From positions 10,237,574-10,301,573 of the forward strand of contig OZ025248.1 in assembly GCA_964019135.1 (NCBI GenBank): 64,000 bases of DNA, read 5' to 3'. The stretch comes from Arenicola marina. Lineage: Eukaryota > Annelida > Polychaeta > Arenicolidae. Each line of letters opens with the position of its first letter. The first letter of the stretch is position 1. A program made the translations under genes and the position numbers. The notes below the pieces were generated by a model. It was given only the letters and a program-made list of their open reading frames with translations, made no database searches and was not told the DNA's origin. Below, one piece after another: positions 42,201-57,200 of the stretch.

Positions 42201-45200
42201 TTGTGTCTGGCTTGTGTTTTCAGATTTCGACGAATGCGCCAGCAACCCATGCCAAAATGGTGGCACGTGTACTGACGCGGTGAATGGCTACTCATGTGCT
42301 TGTGTTGCTGGTTACGTAGACAACGAGTGCCAGACAGGTGAGTTTGAGTTTGGTGTCAAATAAGACCTTTTCAGGCGTAGCGCGTGACCTTAGACAGCAA
42401 TAACGATGGAATACCTCTCCCCAGATGCACCATTTACTCATCGTATATTGTTGATGAAGTAGAAAGCAAAGTTATGAATTGTAAATGTTCAGCTTGAGTG
42501 GATCTGAGAAGACGAATGACCCTAGTGATTGGTGAAGTGAGCGGAGTAGTGACGTCCAGTCATGAGCTAATGGTGATCATTAATTGTGTCTGGCTTGTGT
42601 TTTCAGATTTTGACGAATGCGCCAGCAACCCATGCCAAAATGGTGGCACGTGTACTGACACGGTGAATGGCTACTCATGTGCTTGTGTTGCTGGTTACGT
42701 AGACAACGAGTGCCAGACAGGTGAGTTGGAGTATGGTGGCAAATAAGACATTTTCCGGCGTAGCGCGTAACCTTAGACAGCAATAACGATGGAATACCTC
42801 TCCCCAGATGCACCATTTACTCATCGTATATTGTTGATGAAGTAGAAAGCGAAGTTATGAATTGTAAATGTTTAGCTTGAGTGCATCTGAGAAGACGAAT
42901 GACCCTAGTGATTGGTGAATTGACCGGAGTAGTGACGTGCTGTCATGAGCTAATGGTGATCATTAATTTTGTCTGGCTTGTGTTTTCAGATTTCGACGAA
43001 TGCGCCAGCAACCCATGCCAAAATGGTGGCACGTGTACTGACGCGGTGAACGGCTACTCATGTGCTTGTGTTGCTGGTTACGTAGACAACGAGTGCCAGA
43101 CAGGTGAGTTGGAGTTTGGTGGCAAATAAGACCTTTTCCCGGGTAGCGCGTGACCTTAGACAGCAATAACGATGGAATACCTCTGCCCAGATGCACCATT
43201 GGCTCATCGTATATCGTTGATGAAGTAGAAAGCAAAGTTATGAATTGTAAATGTTCAGCTTGAGTGCATCTGAGAAGACGAATGACCCTAGTGATTGCTG
43301 AAGTGACCGGAGTAGTGACGTGCTGTCATAAGCTAATGGCGATCATTAATTGTGTCTGGCTTGTGTTTTCAGATTTCGACGAATGCGCCAGCAACCCATG
43401 CCAAAATGGTGGCACGTGTACTGACGCGGTGAATGGCTACTCATGTGCTTGTGTTGCTGGTTACGTAGACAACGAGTGCCAGACAGGTGAGTTGGAGTTT
43501 GGTGGCAAATAAGACCTTTTCAGGCGTAGCGCGTGACCTTAGACAGCAATAACGATTGAATACCTCTCCCCAGATGCACCATTGGCTCATCGTATATCGT
43601 TGATGAAGTAGAAAGCAAAGTTATGAATTGTAAATGTTCAGCTTGAGTGCATCTGAGAAGACGAATGACCCTAGGGATTGCTGAAGTGACCGGAGTAGTG
43701 ACGTGCTGTCATAAGCTAATGGCGATCATTAATTGTGTCTGGCTTGTGTTTTCAGATTTCGACGAATGCGCCAGCAACCCATGCCAAAATGGTGGCACGT
43801 GTACTGACGCGGTGAATGGCTACTCATGTGCTTGTGTTGCTGGTTACGTAGACAACGAGTGCCAGACAGGTGAGTTGGAGTTTGGTGGCAAATAAGACCT
43901 TTTCCGGCGTAGCGCGTGACCTTAGACAGCAATAACGAGGGAATACCTCTCCCCAGATGCACCATTTGCTCATCGTATATTGTTGATGAAGTAGAAAGCA
44001 AAGTTATGAATTGTAAATGTTCAGCTTGAGTGCATCTGAGAAGACGAATGACCCTAGTGATTGCTGAAGTGACCGGAGTAGTGACGTGCTGTCATGAGCT
44101 AATGGTGATCATTAATTGTGTCTGGCTTGTGTTTTCAGATTTCGACGAATGCGCCAGCAACCCATGCCAAAATGGTGGCACGTGTACTGACGCGGTGAAT
44201 GGCTACTCATGTGCTTGTGTTGCTGGTTACGTAGACAACGAGTGCCAGACAGGTGAGTTTGAGTTTGGTGTCAAATAAGACCTTTTCAGGCGTAGCGCGT
44301 GACCTTAGACAGCAATAACGATGGAATACCTCTCCCCAGATGCACCATTTACTCATCGTATATTGTTGATGAAGTAGAAAGCAAAGTTATGAATTGTAAA
44401 TGTTCAGCTTGAGTGCATCTGAGAAGACGAATGACCCTAGTGATTACTGAAGTGACCGGAGTAGTGACGTGTTGCCATGAGCTAATGGTGATCATTAATT
44501 GTGTCTGGCTTGTGTTTTCAGATTTCGACGAATGCGCCAGCAACCCATGCCAAAATGGTGGCACGTGTACTGACGCGGTGAACGGCTACTCATGTGCTTG
44601 TGTTGCTGGTTACGTAGACAACGAGTGCCAGACAGGTGAGTTGGAGTTTGGTGGCAAATAAGACCTTTTCCGGCGTAGCGCGTGACCTTAGACAGCAATA
44701 ACGATGGAATACCTCTCCCCAGATGCACCATTTGCTCATCGTATGTTGTTGATGAGGTTGAAAGCAAAGTTATGAATTGTAAATGTTCAGCTTGAGTGCA
44801 TCTGAGAAGACGAATGACCCTAGTGATTGCTGAAGTGACCGGAGTAGTGACGTGTTGCCATGAGCTAATGGTGATCATTAATTGTGTCTGGCTTGTGTTT
44901 TCAGATTTCGACGAATGCGCCAGCAACCCATGCCAAAATGGTGGCACGTGTACTGACGCGGTGAACGGCTACTCATGTGCTTGTGTTGCTGGTTACGTAG
45001 ACAACGAGTGCCAGACAGGTGAGTTGGAATTTGGTGGCAAATAAGACCTTTTCCGGCGTAGCGCGTGACCTTAGACAGCAATAACGATGGAATACCTCTC
45101 CCCAGATGCACCATTTGCTCATCGTATATTGTTGATGAGGTTGAAAGCAAAGTTATGAATTGTAAATGTTCAGCTTGAGTGCATCTGAGAAGACGAATGA

Positions 45201-48200
45201 CCCTAGTGATTGCTGAAGTGACCGGAGTAGTGACGTGTTGCCCTGAGCTAATGGTGATCATTAATTGTGTCTGGCTTGTGTTTTCAGATTTCGACGAATG
45301 CGCCAGCAACCCATGCCAAAATGGTGGCACGTGTACTGACGCGGTGAATGGCTACTCATGTGCTTGTGTTGCTGGTTACGTAGACAACGAGTGCCAGACA
45401 GGTGAGTAGGAGTTTGGTGGCAAATAAGACCTTTTCCGGCGTAGCGTGTAACCTTAGACAGCAATAACGATGGAATACCTCTCCCCAGATGCACCATTTG
45501 CTCATCGTATATTGTTGATGAAGTAGAAAGCAAAGTTATGAATTGTAAATGTTCAGCTTGAGTGCATCTGAGAAGACGAATGACCCTAGTGATTGGTGAA
45601 GTGACCGGAGTAGTGACGTGCTGTCATGAGCTAATGGTGATCATTAATTTTGTCTGGCTTGTGTTTTCAGATTTCGACGAATGCGCCAGCAACCCATGCC
45701 AAAATGGTGGCACGTGTACTGACGCGGTGAATGGCTACTCATGTGCTTGTGTTGCTGGTTACGTAGACAACGAGTGCCAGACAGGTGAGTTTGAGTTTGG
45801 TGTCAAATAAGACCTTTTCAGGCGTAGCGCGTGACCTTAGACAGCAATAACGATGGAATACCTCTCCCCAGATGCACCATTTGCTCATCGTATATTGTTG
45901 ATGAAGTAGAAAGCAAAGTTATGAATTGTAAATGTTCAGCTTGAGTGCATCTGAGAAGACGAATGACCCTAGTGATTGCTGAAGTGACCGGAGTAGTGAC
46001 GTGTTGCCATGAGCTAACGGTGATCATTAATTGTGTCTGGCTTGTGTTTTCAGATTTCGACGAATGCGCCAGCAACCCATGCCAAAATGGTGGCACGTGT
46101 ACTGACGCGGTGAACGGCTACTCATGTGCTTGTGTTGCTGGTTACGTAGACAACGAGTGCCAGACAGGTGAGTTGGAGTTTGGTGTCAAATAAGACCTTT
46201 TCAGGCGTAGCGCGTGACCTTAGACAGCAATAACGATGGAATACCTCTCCCCAGATGCACCATTTACTCATCGTATATTGTTGATGAAGTAGAAAGCAAA
46301 GTTATGAATTGTAAATGTTCAGCTTGAGTGCATCTGAGAAGACGAATGACCCTAGTGATTGCTGAAGTGACCGGAGTAGTGACGTGTTGCCATGAGCTAA
46401 TGGTGATCATTAATTGTGTCTGGCTTGTGTTTTCAGATTTCGACGAATGCGCCAGCAACCCATGCCAAAATGGTGGCACGTGTACTGACGCGGTGAACGG
46501 CTACTCATGTGCTTGTGTTGCTGGTTACGTAGACAACGAGTGCCAGACAGGTGAGTTGGAATTTGGTGGCAAATAAGACCTTTTCCGGCGTAGCGCGTGA
46601 CCTTAGACAGCAATAACGATGGAATACCTCTCCCCAGATGCACCATTTGCTCATCGTATATTGTTGATGAGGTTGAAAGCAAAGTTATGAATTGTAAATG
46701 TTCAGCTTGAGTGCATCTGAGAAGACGAATGACCCTAGTGAGTGCTGAAGTGACCGGAGTAGTGACGTGTTGCCCTGAGCTAATGGTGATCATTAATTGT
46801 GTCTGGCTTGTGTTTTCAGATTTCGACGAATGCGCCAGCAACCCATGCCAAAATGGTGGCACGTGTACTGACGCGGTGAATGGCTACTCATGTGCTTGTG
46901 TTGCTGGTTACGTAGACAACGAGTGCCAGACAGGTGAGTTGGAGTTTGGTGGCAAATAAGACCTTTTCCGGCGTAGCGTGTAACCTTAGACAGCAATAAC
47001 GATGGAATACCTCTCCCCAGATGCACCATTTGCTCATCGTATATTGTTGATGAAGTAGAACGCAAAGTTATGAATTGTAAATGTTCAGCTTGAGTGGATC
47101 TGAGAAGACGAATGACCCTAGTGATTGGTGAAGTGAGCGGAGTAGTGACGTCCAGTCATGAGCTAATGGTGATCATTAATTGTGTCTGGCTTGTGTTTTC
47201 AGATTTTGACGAATGCGCCAGCAACCCATGCCAAAATGGTGGCACGTGTACTGACACGGTGAATGGCTACTCATGTGCTTGTGTTGCTGGTTACGTAGAC
47301 AACGAGTGCCAGACAGGTGAGTTGTAGTATGGTGGCAAATAAGACATTTTCCGGCGTAGCGCGTAACCTTAGACAGCAATAACGATGGAATACCTCTCCC
47401 CAGATGCACCATTTGCTCATCGTATATTGTTGATGAAGTAGAAAGCGAAGTTATGAATTGTAAATGTTTAGCTTGAGTGCATCTGAGAAGACGAATGACC
47501 CTAGTGATTGGTGAATTGACCGGAGTAGTGACGTGCTGTCATGAGCTAATGGTGATCATTAATTTTGTCTGGCTTGTGTTTTCAGATTTCGACGAATGCG
47601 CCAGCAACCCATGCCAAAATGGTGGCACGTGTACTGACGCGGTGAACGGCTACTCATGTGCTTGTGTTGCTGGTTACGTAGACAACGAGTGCCAGACAGG
47701 TGAGTTGGAGTTTGGTGGCAAATAAGACCTTTTCCGGGGCAGCGCGTGACCTTAGACAGCAATAACGATGGAATACCTCTGCCCAGATGCACCATTGGCT
47801 CATCGTATATCGTTGATGAAGTAGAAAGCAAAGTTATGAATTGTAAATGTTCAGCTTGAGTGCATCTGAGAAGACGAATGACCCTAGTGATTGCTGAAGT
47901 GACCGGAGTAGTGACGTGTTGCCATGAGCTAACGGTGATCATTAATTGTGTCTGGCTTGTGTTTTCAGATTTCGACGAATGCGCCAGCAACCCATGCCAA
48001 AATGGTGGCACGTGTACTGACGCGGTGAACGGCTACTCATGTGCTTGTGTTGCTGGTTACGTAGACAACGAGTGCCAGACAGGTGAGTTGGAGTTTGGTG
48101 TCAAATAAGACCTTTTCCGGCGTAGCGCGTGACCTTAGACAGCAATAACGATGGAATACCTCTCCCCAGATGCACCATTTACTCATCGTATATTGTTGAT

Positions 48201-51200
48201 GAAGTAGAAAGCAAAGTTATGAATTGTAAATGTTCAGCTTGAGTGCATCTGAGAAGACGAATGACCCTAGTGATTGCTGAATTGACCGGAGTAGTGACGT
48301 GCTGTCATGAGCTAATGGTGATCATTAATTTTGTCTGGCTTGTGTTTTCAGATTTCGACGAATGCGCCAGCAACCCATGCCAAAATGGTGGCACGTGTAC
48401 TGACGCGGTGAACGGCTACTCATGTGCTTGTGTTGCTGGTTACGTAGACAACGAGTGCCAGACAGGTGAGTTGGAGTTTGGTGGCAAATAAGACCTTTTC
48501 CGGGGTAGCGCGTGACCTTAGACAGCAATAACGATGGAATACCTCTGCCCAGATGCACCATTGGCTCATCGTATATCGTTGATGAAGTAGAAAGCAAAGT
48601 TATGAATTGTAAATGTTCAGCTTGAGTGCATCTGAGAAGACGAATGACCCTAGTGATTGCTGAAGTGACCGGAGTAGTGACGTGCTGTCATAAGCTAATG
48701 GCGATCATTAATTGTGTCTGGCTTGTGTTTTCAGATTTCGACGAATGCGCCAGCAACCCATGCCAAAATGGTGGCACGTGTACTGACGCGGTGAATGGCT
48801 ACTCATGTGCTTGTGTTGCTGGTTACGTAGACAACGAGTGCCAGACAGGTGAGTTCGAGTTTGGTGGCAAATAAGACCTTTTCAGGCGTAGCGCGTGACC
48901 TTAGACAGCAATAACGATGGAATACCTCTCCCCAGATGCACCATTTGCTCATCGTATATTGTTGATGAAGTAGAAAGCAAAGTTATGAATTGTAAATGTT
49001 CAGCTTGAGTGCATCTGAGAAGACGAATGACCCTAGTGATTGCTGAAGTGACCGGAGTAGTGACGTGCTGTCATGAGCTAATGGTGATCATTAATTTTGT
49101 CTGGCTTGTGTTTTCAGATTTCGACGAATGCGCCAGCAACCCATGCCAAAATGGTGGCACGTGTACTGACGCGGTGAATGGCTACTCATGTGCTTGTGTT
49201 GCTGGTTACGTAGACAACGAGTGCCAGACAGGTGAGTTCGAGTTTGGTGTCAAATAAGACCTTTTCAGGCGTAGCGCGTGACCTTAGACAGCAATAACGA
49301 TGGAATACCTCTCCCCAGATGCACCATTTGCTCATCGTATATTGTTGATGAAGTAGAAAGCAAAGTTATGAATTGTAAATGTTCAGCTTGAGTGCATCTG
49401 AGAAGACGAATGACCCTAGTGATTGCTGAAGTGACCGGAGTAGTGACGTGTTGCCATGAGCTAACGGTGATCATTAATTGTGTCTGGCTTGTGTTTTCAG
49501 ATTTCGACGAATGCGCCAGCAACCCATGCCAAAATGGTGGCACGTGTACTGACGCGGTGAACGGCTACTCATGTGCTTGTGTTGCTGGTTACGTAGACAG
49601 CGAGTGCCAGACAGGTGAGTTGGAGTTTGGTGGCAAATAAGACCTTTTCCGGCGTAGCGCGGGACCTTAGACAGCAATAACGATGGAATACCTCTCCCCA
49701 GATGCACCATTTGCTCATCGTATATTGTTGATGAAGTAGAAAGCAAAGTTATGAATTGTAAATGTTCAGCTTGAGTGGATCTGAGAAGACGAATGACCCT
49801 AGTGATTGCTGAAGTGACCGGAGTAGTGACGTGTTGCCATGAGCTAATGGTGATCATTAATTGTGTCTGGCTTGTGTTTTCAGATTTTGACGAATGCGCC
49901 AGCAACCCATGCCAAAATGGTGGCACGTGTACTGACACGGTGAATGGCTACTCATGTGCTTGTGTTGCTGGTTACGTAGACAACGAGTGCCAGACAGGTG
50001 AGTTGGAGTTTGGTGGCAAATAAGACCTTTTCCGGCGTAGCGCGTGACCTTAGACAGCAATAACGAGGGAATACCTCTCCCCAGATGCACCATTTGCTCA
50101 TCGTATATTGTTGATGTAGTAGAAAGCAAAGTTATGAATTGTAAATGTTCAGCTTGAGTGCATCTGAGAAGACGAATGACCCCAGTGATTGCTGAAGTGA
50201 CCGGAGTAGTGACGTGCTGTCATGAGCTAATGGTGATCATTAATTGTGTCTGGCTTGTGTTTTCAGATTTCGACGAATGCGCCAGCAACCCATGCCAAAA
50301 TGGTGGCACGTGTACTGACGCGGTGAATGGCTACTCATGTGCTTGTGTTGCTGGTTACGTAGACAACGAGTGCCAGACAGGTGAGTTTGAGTTTGGTGTC
50401 AAATAAGACCTTTTCAGGCGTAGCGCGTGACCTTAGACAGCAATAACGATGGAATACCTCTCCCCAGATGCACCATTTGCTCATCGTATATTGTTGATGA
50501 AGTAGAAAGCAAAGTTATGAATTGTAAATGTTCAGCTTGAGTGCATCTGAGAAGACGAATGACCCTAGTGATTGCTGAAGTGACCGGAGTAGTGACGTGT
50601 TGCCATTAGCTAATGGTGATCATTAATTGTGTCTGGCTTGTGTTTTCAGATTTCGACGAATGCGCCAGCAACCCATGCCAAAATGGTGGCACGTGTACTG
50701 ACGCGGTGAACGGCTACTCATGTGCTTGTGTTGCTGGTTACGTAGACAACGAGTGCCAGACAGGTGAGTTGGAGTTTGGTGGCAAATAAGACCTTTTCCG
50801 GCGTAGCGCGTGACCTTAGACAGCAATAACGATGGAATACCTCTCCCCAGATGCACCATTTGCTCATCGTATATTGTTGATGAAGTAGAAAGCAAAGTTA
50901 TGAATTGTAAATGTTCAGCTTGAGTGCATCTGAGAAGACGAATGACCCTAGTGATTGCTGAAGTGACCGGAGTAGTGACGTGTTGCCATGAGCTAATGGT
51001 GATCATTAATTGTGTCTGGCTTGTGTTTTCAGATTTCGACGAATGCGCCAGCAACCCATGCCAAAATGGTGGCACGTGTACTGACGCGGTGAATGGCTAC
51101 TCATGTGCTTGTGTTGCTGGTTACGTAGACAACGAGTGCCAGACAGGTGAGTTGGAGTTTGGTGGCAAATAAGACCTTTTCCGGCGTAGCGCGTAACCTT

Positions 51201-54200
51201 AGACAGCAATAACGATGGAATACCTCTCTCCAGATGCACCATTTGCTCATCGTATATTGTTGATGAAGTAGAAAGCAAAGTTATGAATTGTAAATGTTCA
51301 GCTTGAGTGCATCTGAGAAGACGAATGACCCTAGTGATTGCTGAAGTGACCGGAGTAGTGACGTGCTGTCATGAGCTAATGGTGATCATTAATTGTGTCT
51401 GGCTTGTGTTTTCAGATTTCGACGAATGCGCCAGCAACCCATGCCAAAATGGTGGCACGTGTACTGACGCGGTGAACGGCTACTCATGTGCTTGTGTTGC
51501 TGGTTACGTAGACAACGAGTGCCAGACAGGTGAGTTGGAGTTTGGTGGCAAATAAGACCTTTTCCGGCGTAGCGCGTGACCTTAGACATCAATAACGATG
51601 GAATACCTCTCCCCAGATGCACCATTTGCTCATCGTATATTGTTGATGAAGTAGAAAGCAAAGTTATGAATTGTAAATGTTCAGCTTGAGTGGATCTGAG
51701 AAGACGAATGACCCTAGTGATTGGTGAAGTGACCGGAGTGGTGACGTGCAGTCATGAGCTAATGGTGATCATTAATTGTGTCTGGCTTGTGTTTTCAGAT
51801 TTCGACGAATGCGCCAGCAACCCATGCCAAAATGGTGGCACGTGTACTGACGCGGTGAATGGCTACTCATGTGCTTGTGTTGCTGGTTACGTAGACAACG
51901 AGTGCCAGACAGGTGAGTTTGAGTTTGGTGTCAAATAAGACCTTTTCAGGCGTAGCGCGTGACCTTAGACAGCAATAACGATGGAATACCTCTCCCCAGA
52001 TGCACCATTTGCTCATCGTATATTGTTGATGAAGTAGAAAGCAAAGTTATGAATTGTAAATGTTCAGCTTGAGTGCATCTGAGAAGACGAATGACCCTAG
52101 TGATTGCTGAAGTGACCGGAGTAGTGACGTGTTGCCATGAGCTAATGGTGATCATTAATTGTGTCTGGCTTGTGTTTTCAGATTTCGACGAATGCGCCAG
52201 CAACCCATGCCAAAATGGTGGCACGTGTACTGACGCGGTGAACGGCTACTCATGTGCTTGTGTTGCTGGTTACGTAGACAACGAGTGCCAGACAGGTGAG
52301 TTGGAGTTTGGTGGCAAATAAGACCTTTTCCGGCGTAGCGCGTGACCTTAGACAGCAATAACGATGGAATACCTCTCCCCAGATGCACCATTTGCTCATC
52401 GTATATTGTTGATGAAGTAGAAAGCAAAGTTATGAATTGTAAATGTTCAGCTTGAGTGCATCTGAGACGACGAATGACCCTAGTGATTGCTGAAGTGACC
52501 GGAGTAGTGACGTGTTGCCATGAGCTAATGGTGATCATTAATTGTGTCTGGCTTGTGTTTTCAGATTTCGACGAATGCGCCAGCAACCCATGCCAAAATG
52601 GTGGCACGTGTACTGACGCGGTGAATGGCTACTCATGTGCTTGTGTTGCTGGTTACGTAGACAACGAGTGCCAGACAGGTGAGTTGGAGTTTGGTGGCAA
52701 ATAAGACCTTTTCCGGCGTAGCGCGTAACCTTAGACAGCAATAACGATGGAATACCTCTCTCCAGATGCACCATTTGCTCATCGTATATTGTTGATGAAG
52801 TAGAAAGCAAAGTTATGAATTGTAAATGTTCAGCTTGAGTGCATCTGAGAAGACGAATGACCCTAGTGATTGCTGAAGTGACCGGAGTAGTGACGTGCTG
52901 TCATGAGCTAATGGTGATCATTAATTGTGTCTGGCTTGTGTTTTCAGATTTCGACGAATGCGCCAGCAACCCATGCCAAAATGGTGGCACGTGTACTGAC
53001 GCGGTGAACGGCTACTCATGTGCTTGTGTTGCTGGTTACGTAGACAACGAGTGCCAGACAGGTGAGTTGGAGTTTGGTGGCAAATAAGACCTTTTCCGGC
53101 GTAGCGCGTGACCTTAGACAGCAATAACGATGGAATACCTCTCCCCAGATGCACCATTTGCTCATCGTATATTGTTGATGAAGTAGAAAGCAAAGTTATG
53201 AATTGTAAATGTTTAGCTTGAGTGCATCTGAGAAGACGAATGACCCTAGTGATTGGTGAATTGACCGGAGTAGTGACGTGCTGTCCTGAGCTAATGGTGA
53301 TCATTAATTGTGTCTGGCTTGTGTTTTCAGATTTCGACGAATGCGCCAGCAACCCATGCCAAAATGGTGGCACGTGTACTGACGCGGTGAACGGCTACTC
53401 ATGTGCTTGTGTTGCTGGTTACGTAGACAACGAGTGCCAGACCGGTGAGTTGGAGTTTGGTGGCAAATAAGACCTTTTCCGGCGTAGCGCGTGACCTTAG
53501 ACAGCAATAACGATGGAATACCTCTCCCCAGATGCACCATTTGCTCATCGTATATCGTTGATGAAGTAGAAAGCAAAGTTATGAATTGTAAATGTTCAGC
53601 TTGAGTGCATCTGAGAAGACGAATGACCCTAGGGATTGCTGAAGTGACCGGAGTAGTGACGTGCTGTCATAAGCTAATGGCGATCATTAATTGTGTCTGG
53701 CTTGTGTTTTCAGATTTCGACGAATGCGCCAGCAACCCATGCCAAAATGGTGGCACGTGTACTGACGCGGTGAATGGCTACTCATGTGCTTGTGTTGCTG
53801 GTTACGTAGACAACGAGTGCCAGACAGGTGAGTTGGAGTTTGGTGGCAAATAAGACCTTTTCCGGCGTAGCGCGTGACCTTAGACAGCAATAACGAGGGA
53901 ATACCTCTCCCCAGATGCACCATTTGCTCATCGTATATTGTTGATGAAGTAGAAAGCAAAGTTATGAATTGTAAATGTTCAGCTTGAGTGCATCTGAGAA
54001 GACGAATGACCCTAGTGATTGCTGAAGTGACCGGAGTAGTGACGTGCTGTCATGAGCTAATGGTGATCATTAATTGTGTCTGGCTTGTGTTTTCAGATTT
54101 CGACGAATGCGCCAGCAACCCATGCCAAAATGGTGGCACGTGTACTGACGCGGTGAATGGCTACTCATGTGCTTGTGTTGCTGGTTACGTAGACAACGAG

Positions 54201-57200
54201 TGCCAGACAGGTGAGTTTGAGTTTGGTGTCAAATAAGACCTTTTCCGGCGTAGCGCGTGACCTTAGACAGCAATAACGATGGAATACCTCTCCCCAGATG
54301 CACCATTTACTCATCGTATATTGTTGATGAAGTAGAAAGCAAAGTTATGAATTGTAAATGTTCAGCTTGAGTGCATCTGAGAAGACGAATGACCCTAGTG
54401 ATTGCTGAAGTGACCGGAGTAGTGACGTGTTGCCATGAGCTAATGGTGTTCATTAATTGTGTCTGGCTTGTGTTTTCAGATTTCGACGAATGCGCCAGCA
54501 ACCCATGCCAAAATGGTGGCACGTGTACTGACGCGGTGAACGGCTACTCATGTGCTTGTGTTGCTGGTTACGTAGACAACGAGTGCCAGACAGGTGAGTT
54601 GGAGTTTGGTGGCAAATAAGACCTTTTCCGGCGTAGCGCGTGACCTTAGACAGCAATAACGATGGAATACCTCTCCCCAGATGCACCATTTGCTCATCGT
54701 ATATTGTTGATGAAGTAGAAAGCAAAGTTATGAATTGTAAATGTTCAGCTTGAGTGCATCTGAGAAGACGAATGACCCTAGTGATTGCTGAAGTGACCGG
54801 AGTAGTGACGTGTTGCCATGAGCTAAAGGTGATCATTAATTGTGTCTGGCTTGTGTTTTCAGATTTCGACGAATGCGCCAGCAACCCATGCCAAAATGGT
54901 GGCACGTGTACTGACGCGGTGAACGGCTACTCATGTGCTTGTGTTGCTGGTTACGTAGACAACGAGTGCCAGACAGGTGAGTTGGAGTTTGGTGGCAAAT
55001 AAGACCTTTTCCGGCGTAGCGCGTGACCTTAGACAGCAATAACGATGGAATACCTCTCCCCAGATGCACCATTGGCTCATCGTATATCGTTGATGAAGTA
55101 GAAAGCAAAGTTATGAATTGTAAATGTTCAGCTTGAGTGCATCTGAGAAGACGAATGACCCTAGGGATTGCTGAAGTGACCGGAGTAGTGACGTGCTGTC
55201 ATAAGCTAATGGCGATCAATAATTGTGTCTGGCTTGTGTTTTCAGATTTCGACGAATGCGCCAGCAACCCATGCCAAAATGGTGGCACGTGTACTGACGC
55301 GGTGAATGGCTACTCATGTGCTTGTGTTGCTGGTTACGTAGACAACGAGTGCCAGACAGGTGAGTTTGAGTTTGGTGTCAAATAAGACCTTTTCAGGCGT
55401 AGCGCGTGACCTTAGACAGCAATAACGATGGAATACCTCTCCCCAGATGCACCATTTGCTCATCGTATGTTGTTGATGAGGTTGAAAGCAAAGTTATGAA
55501 TTGTAAATGTTCAGCTTGAGTGCATCTGAGAAGACGAATGACCCTAGTGATTGCTGAAGTGACCGGAGTAGTGACGTGTTGCCATGAGCTAATGGTGATC
55601 ATTAATTGTGTCTGGCTTGTGTTTTCAGATTTCGACGAATGCGCCAGCAACCCATGCCAAAATGGTGGCACGTGTACTGACGCGGTGAACGGCTACTCAT
55701 GTGCTTGTGTTGCTGGTTACGTAGACAACGAGTGCCAGACAGGTGAGTTGGAATTTGGTGGCAAATAAGACCTTTTCCGGCGTAGCGCGTGACCTTAGAC
55801 AGCAATAACGATGGAATACCTCTCCCCAGATGCACCATTTGCTCATCGTATATTGTTGATGAGGTTGAAAGCAAAGTTATGAATTGTAAATGTTCAGCTT
55901 GAGTGCATCTGAGAAGACGAATGACCCTAGTGATTGCTGAAGTGACCGGAGTAGTGACGTGTTGCCCTGAGCTAATGGTGATCATTAATTGTGTCTGGCT
56001 TGTGTTTTCAGATTTCGACGAATGCGCCAGCAACCCATGCCAAAATGGTGGCACGTGTACTGACGCGGTGAATGGCTACTCATGTGCTTGTGTTGCTGGT
56101 TACGTAGACAACGAGTGCCAGACAGGTGAGTAGGAGTTTGGTGGCAAATAAGACCTTTTCCGGCGTAGCGTGTAACCTTAGACAGCAATAACGATGGAAT
56201 ACCTCTCCCCAGATGCACCATTTGCTCATCGTATATTGTTGATGAAGTAGAAAGCAAAGTTATGAATTGTAAATGTTCAGCTTGAGTGCATCTGAGAAGA
56301 CGAATGACCCTAGTGATTGGTGAAGTGACCGGAGTAGTGACGTGCTGTCATGAGCTAATGGTGATCATTAATTTTGTCTGGCTTGTGTTTTCAGATTTCG
56401 ACGAATGCGCCAGCAACCCATGCCAAAATGGTGGCACGTGTACTGACGCGGTGAATGGCTACTCATGTGCTTGTGTTGCTGGTTACGTAGACAACGAGTG
56501 CCAGACAGGTGAGTTTGAGTTTGGTGTCAAATAAGACCTTTTCAGGCGTAGCGCGTGACCTTAGACAGCAATAACGATGGAATACCTCTCCCCAGATGCA
56601 CCATTTGCTCATCGTATATTGTTGATGAAGTAGAAAGCAAAGTTATGAATTGTAAATGTTCAGCTTGAGTGCATCTGAGAAGACGAATGACCCTAGTGAT
56701 TGCTGAAGTGACCGGAGTAGTGACGTGTTGCCATGAGCTAACGGTGATCATTAATTGTGTCTGGCTTGTGTTTTCAGATTTCGACGAATGCGCCAGCAAC
56801 CCATGCCAAAATGGTGGCACGTGTACTGACGCGGTGAACGGCTACTCATGTGCTTGTGTTGCTGGTTACGTAGACAACGAGTGCCAGACCGGTGAGTTGG
56901 AGTTTGGTGTCAAATAAGACCTTTTCAGGCGTAGCGCGTGACCTTAGACAGCAATAACGATGGAATACCTCTCCCCAGATGCACCATTTACTCATCGTAT
57001 ATTGTTGATGAAGTAGAAAGCAAAGTTATGAATTGTAAATGTTCAGCTTGAGTGCATCTGAGAAGACGAATGACCCTAGTGATTGCTGAAGTGACCGGAG
57101 TAGTGACGTGTTGCCATGAGCTAATGGTGATCATTAATTGTGTCTGGCTTGTGTTTTCAGATTTCGACGAATGCGCCAGCAACCCATGTCAAAATGGTGG

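Noticed and set aside
50541..50770. Apparent gap in the coding series near exon 133
   Set aside because: A TAG in the intron (cattagc) only removes the artificial intron-spanning frame. Exon 133 (50650-50763) and its splice sites are intact.
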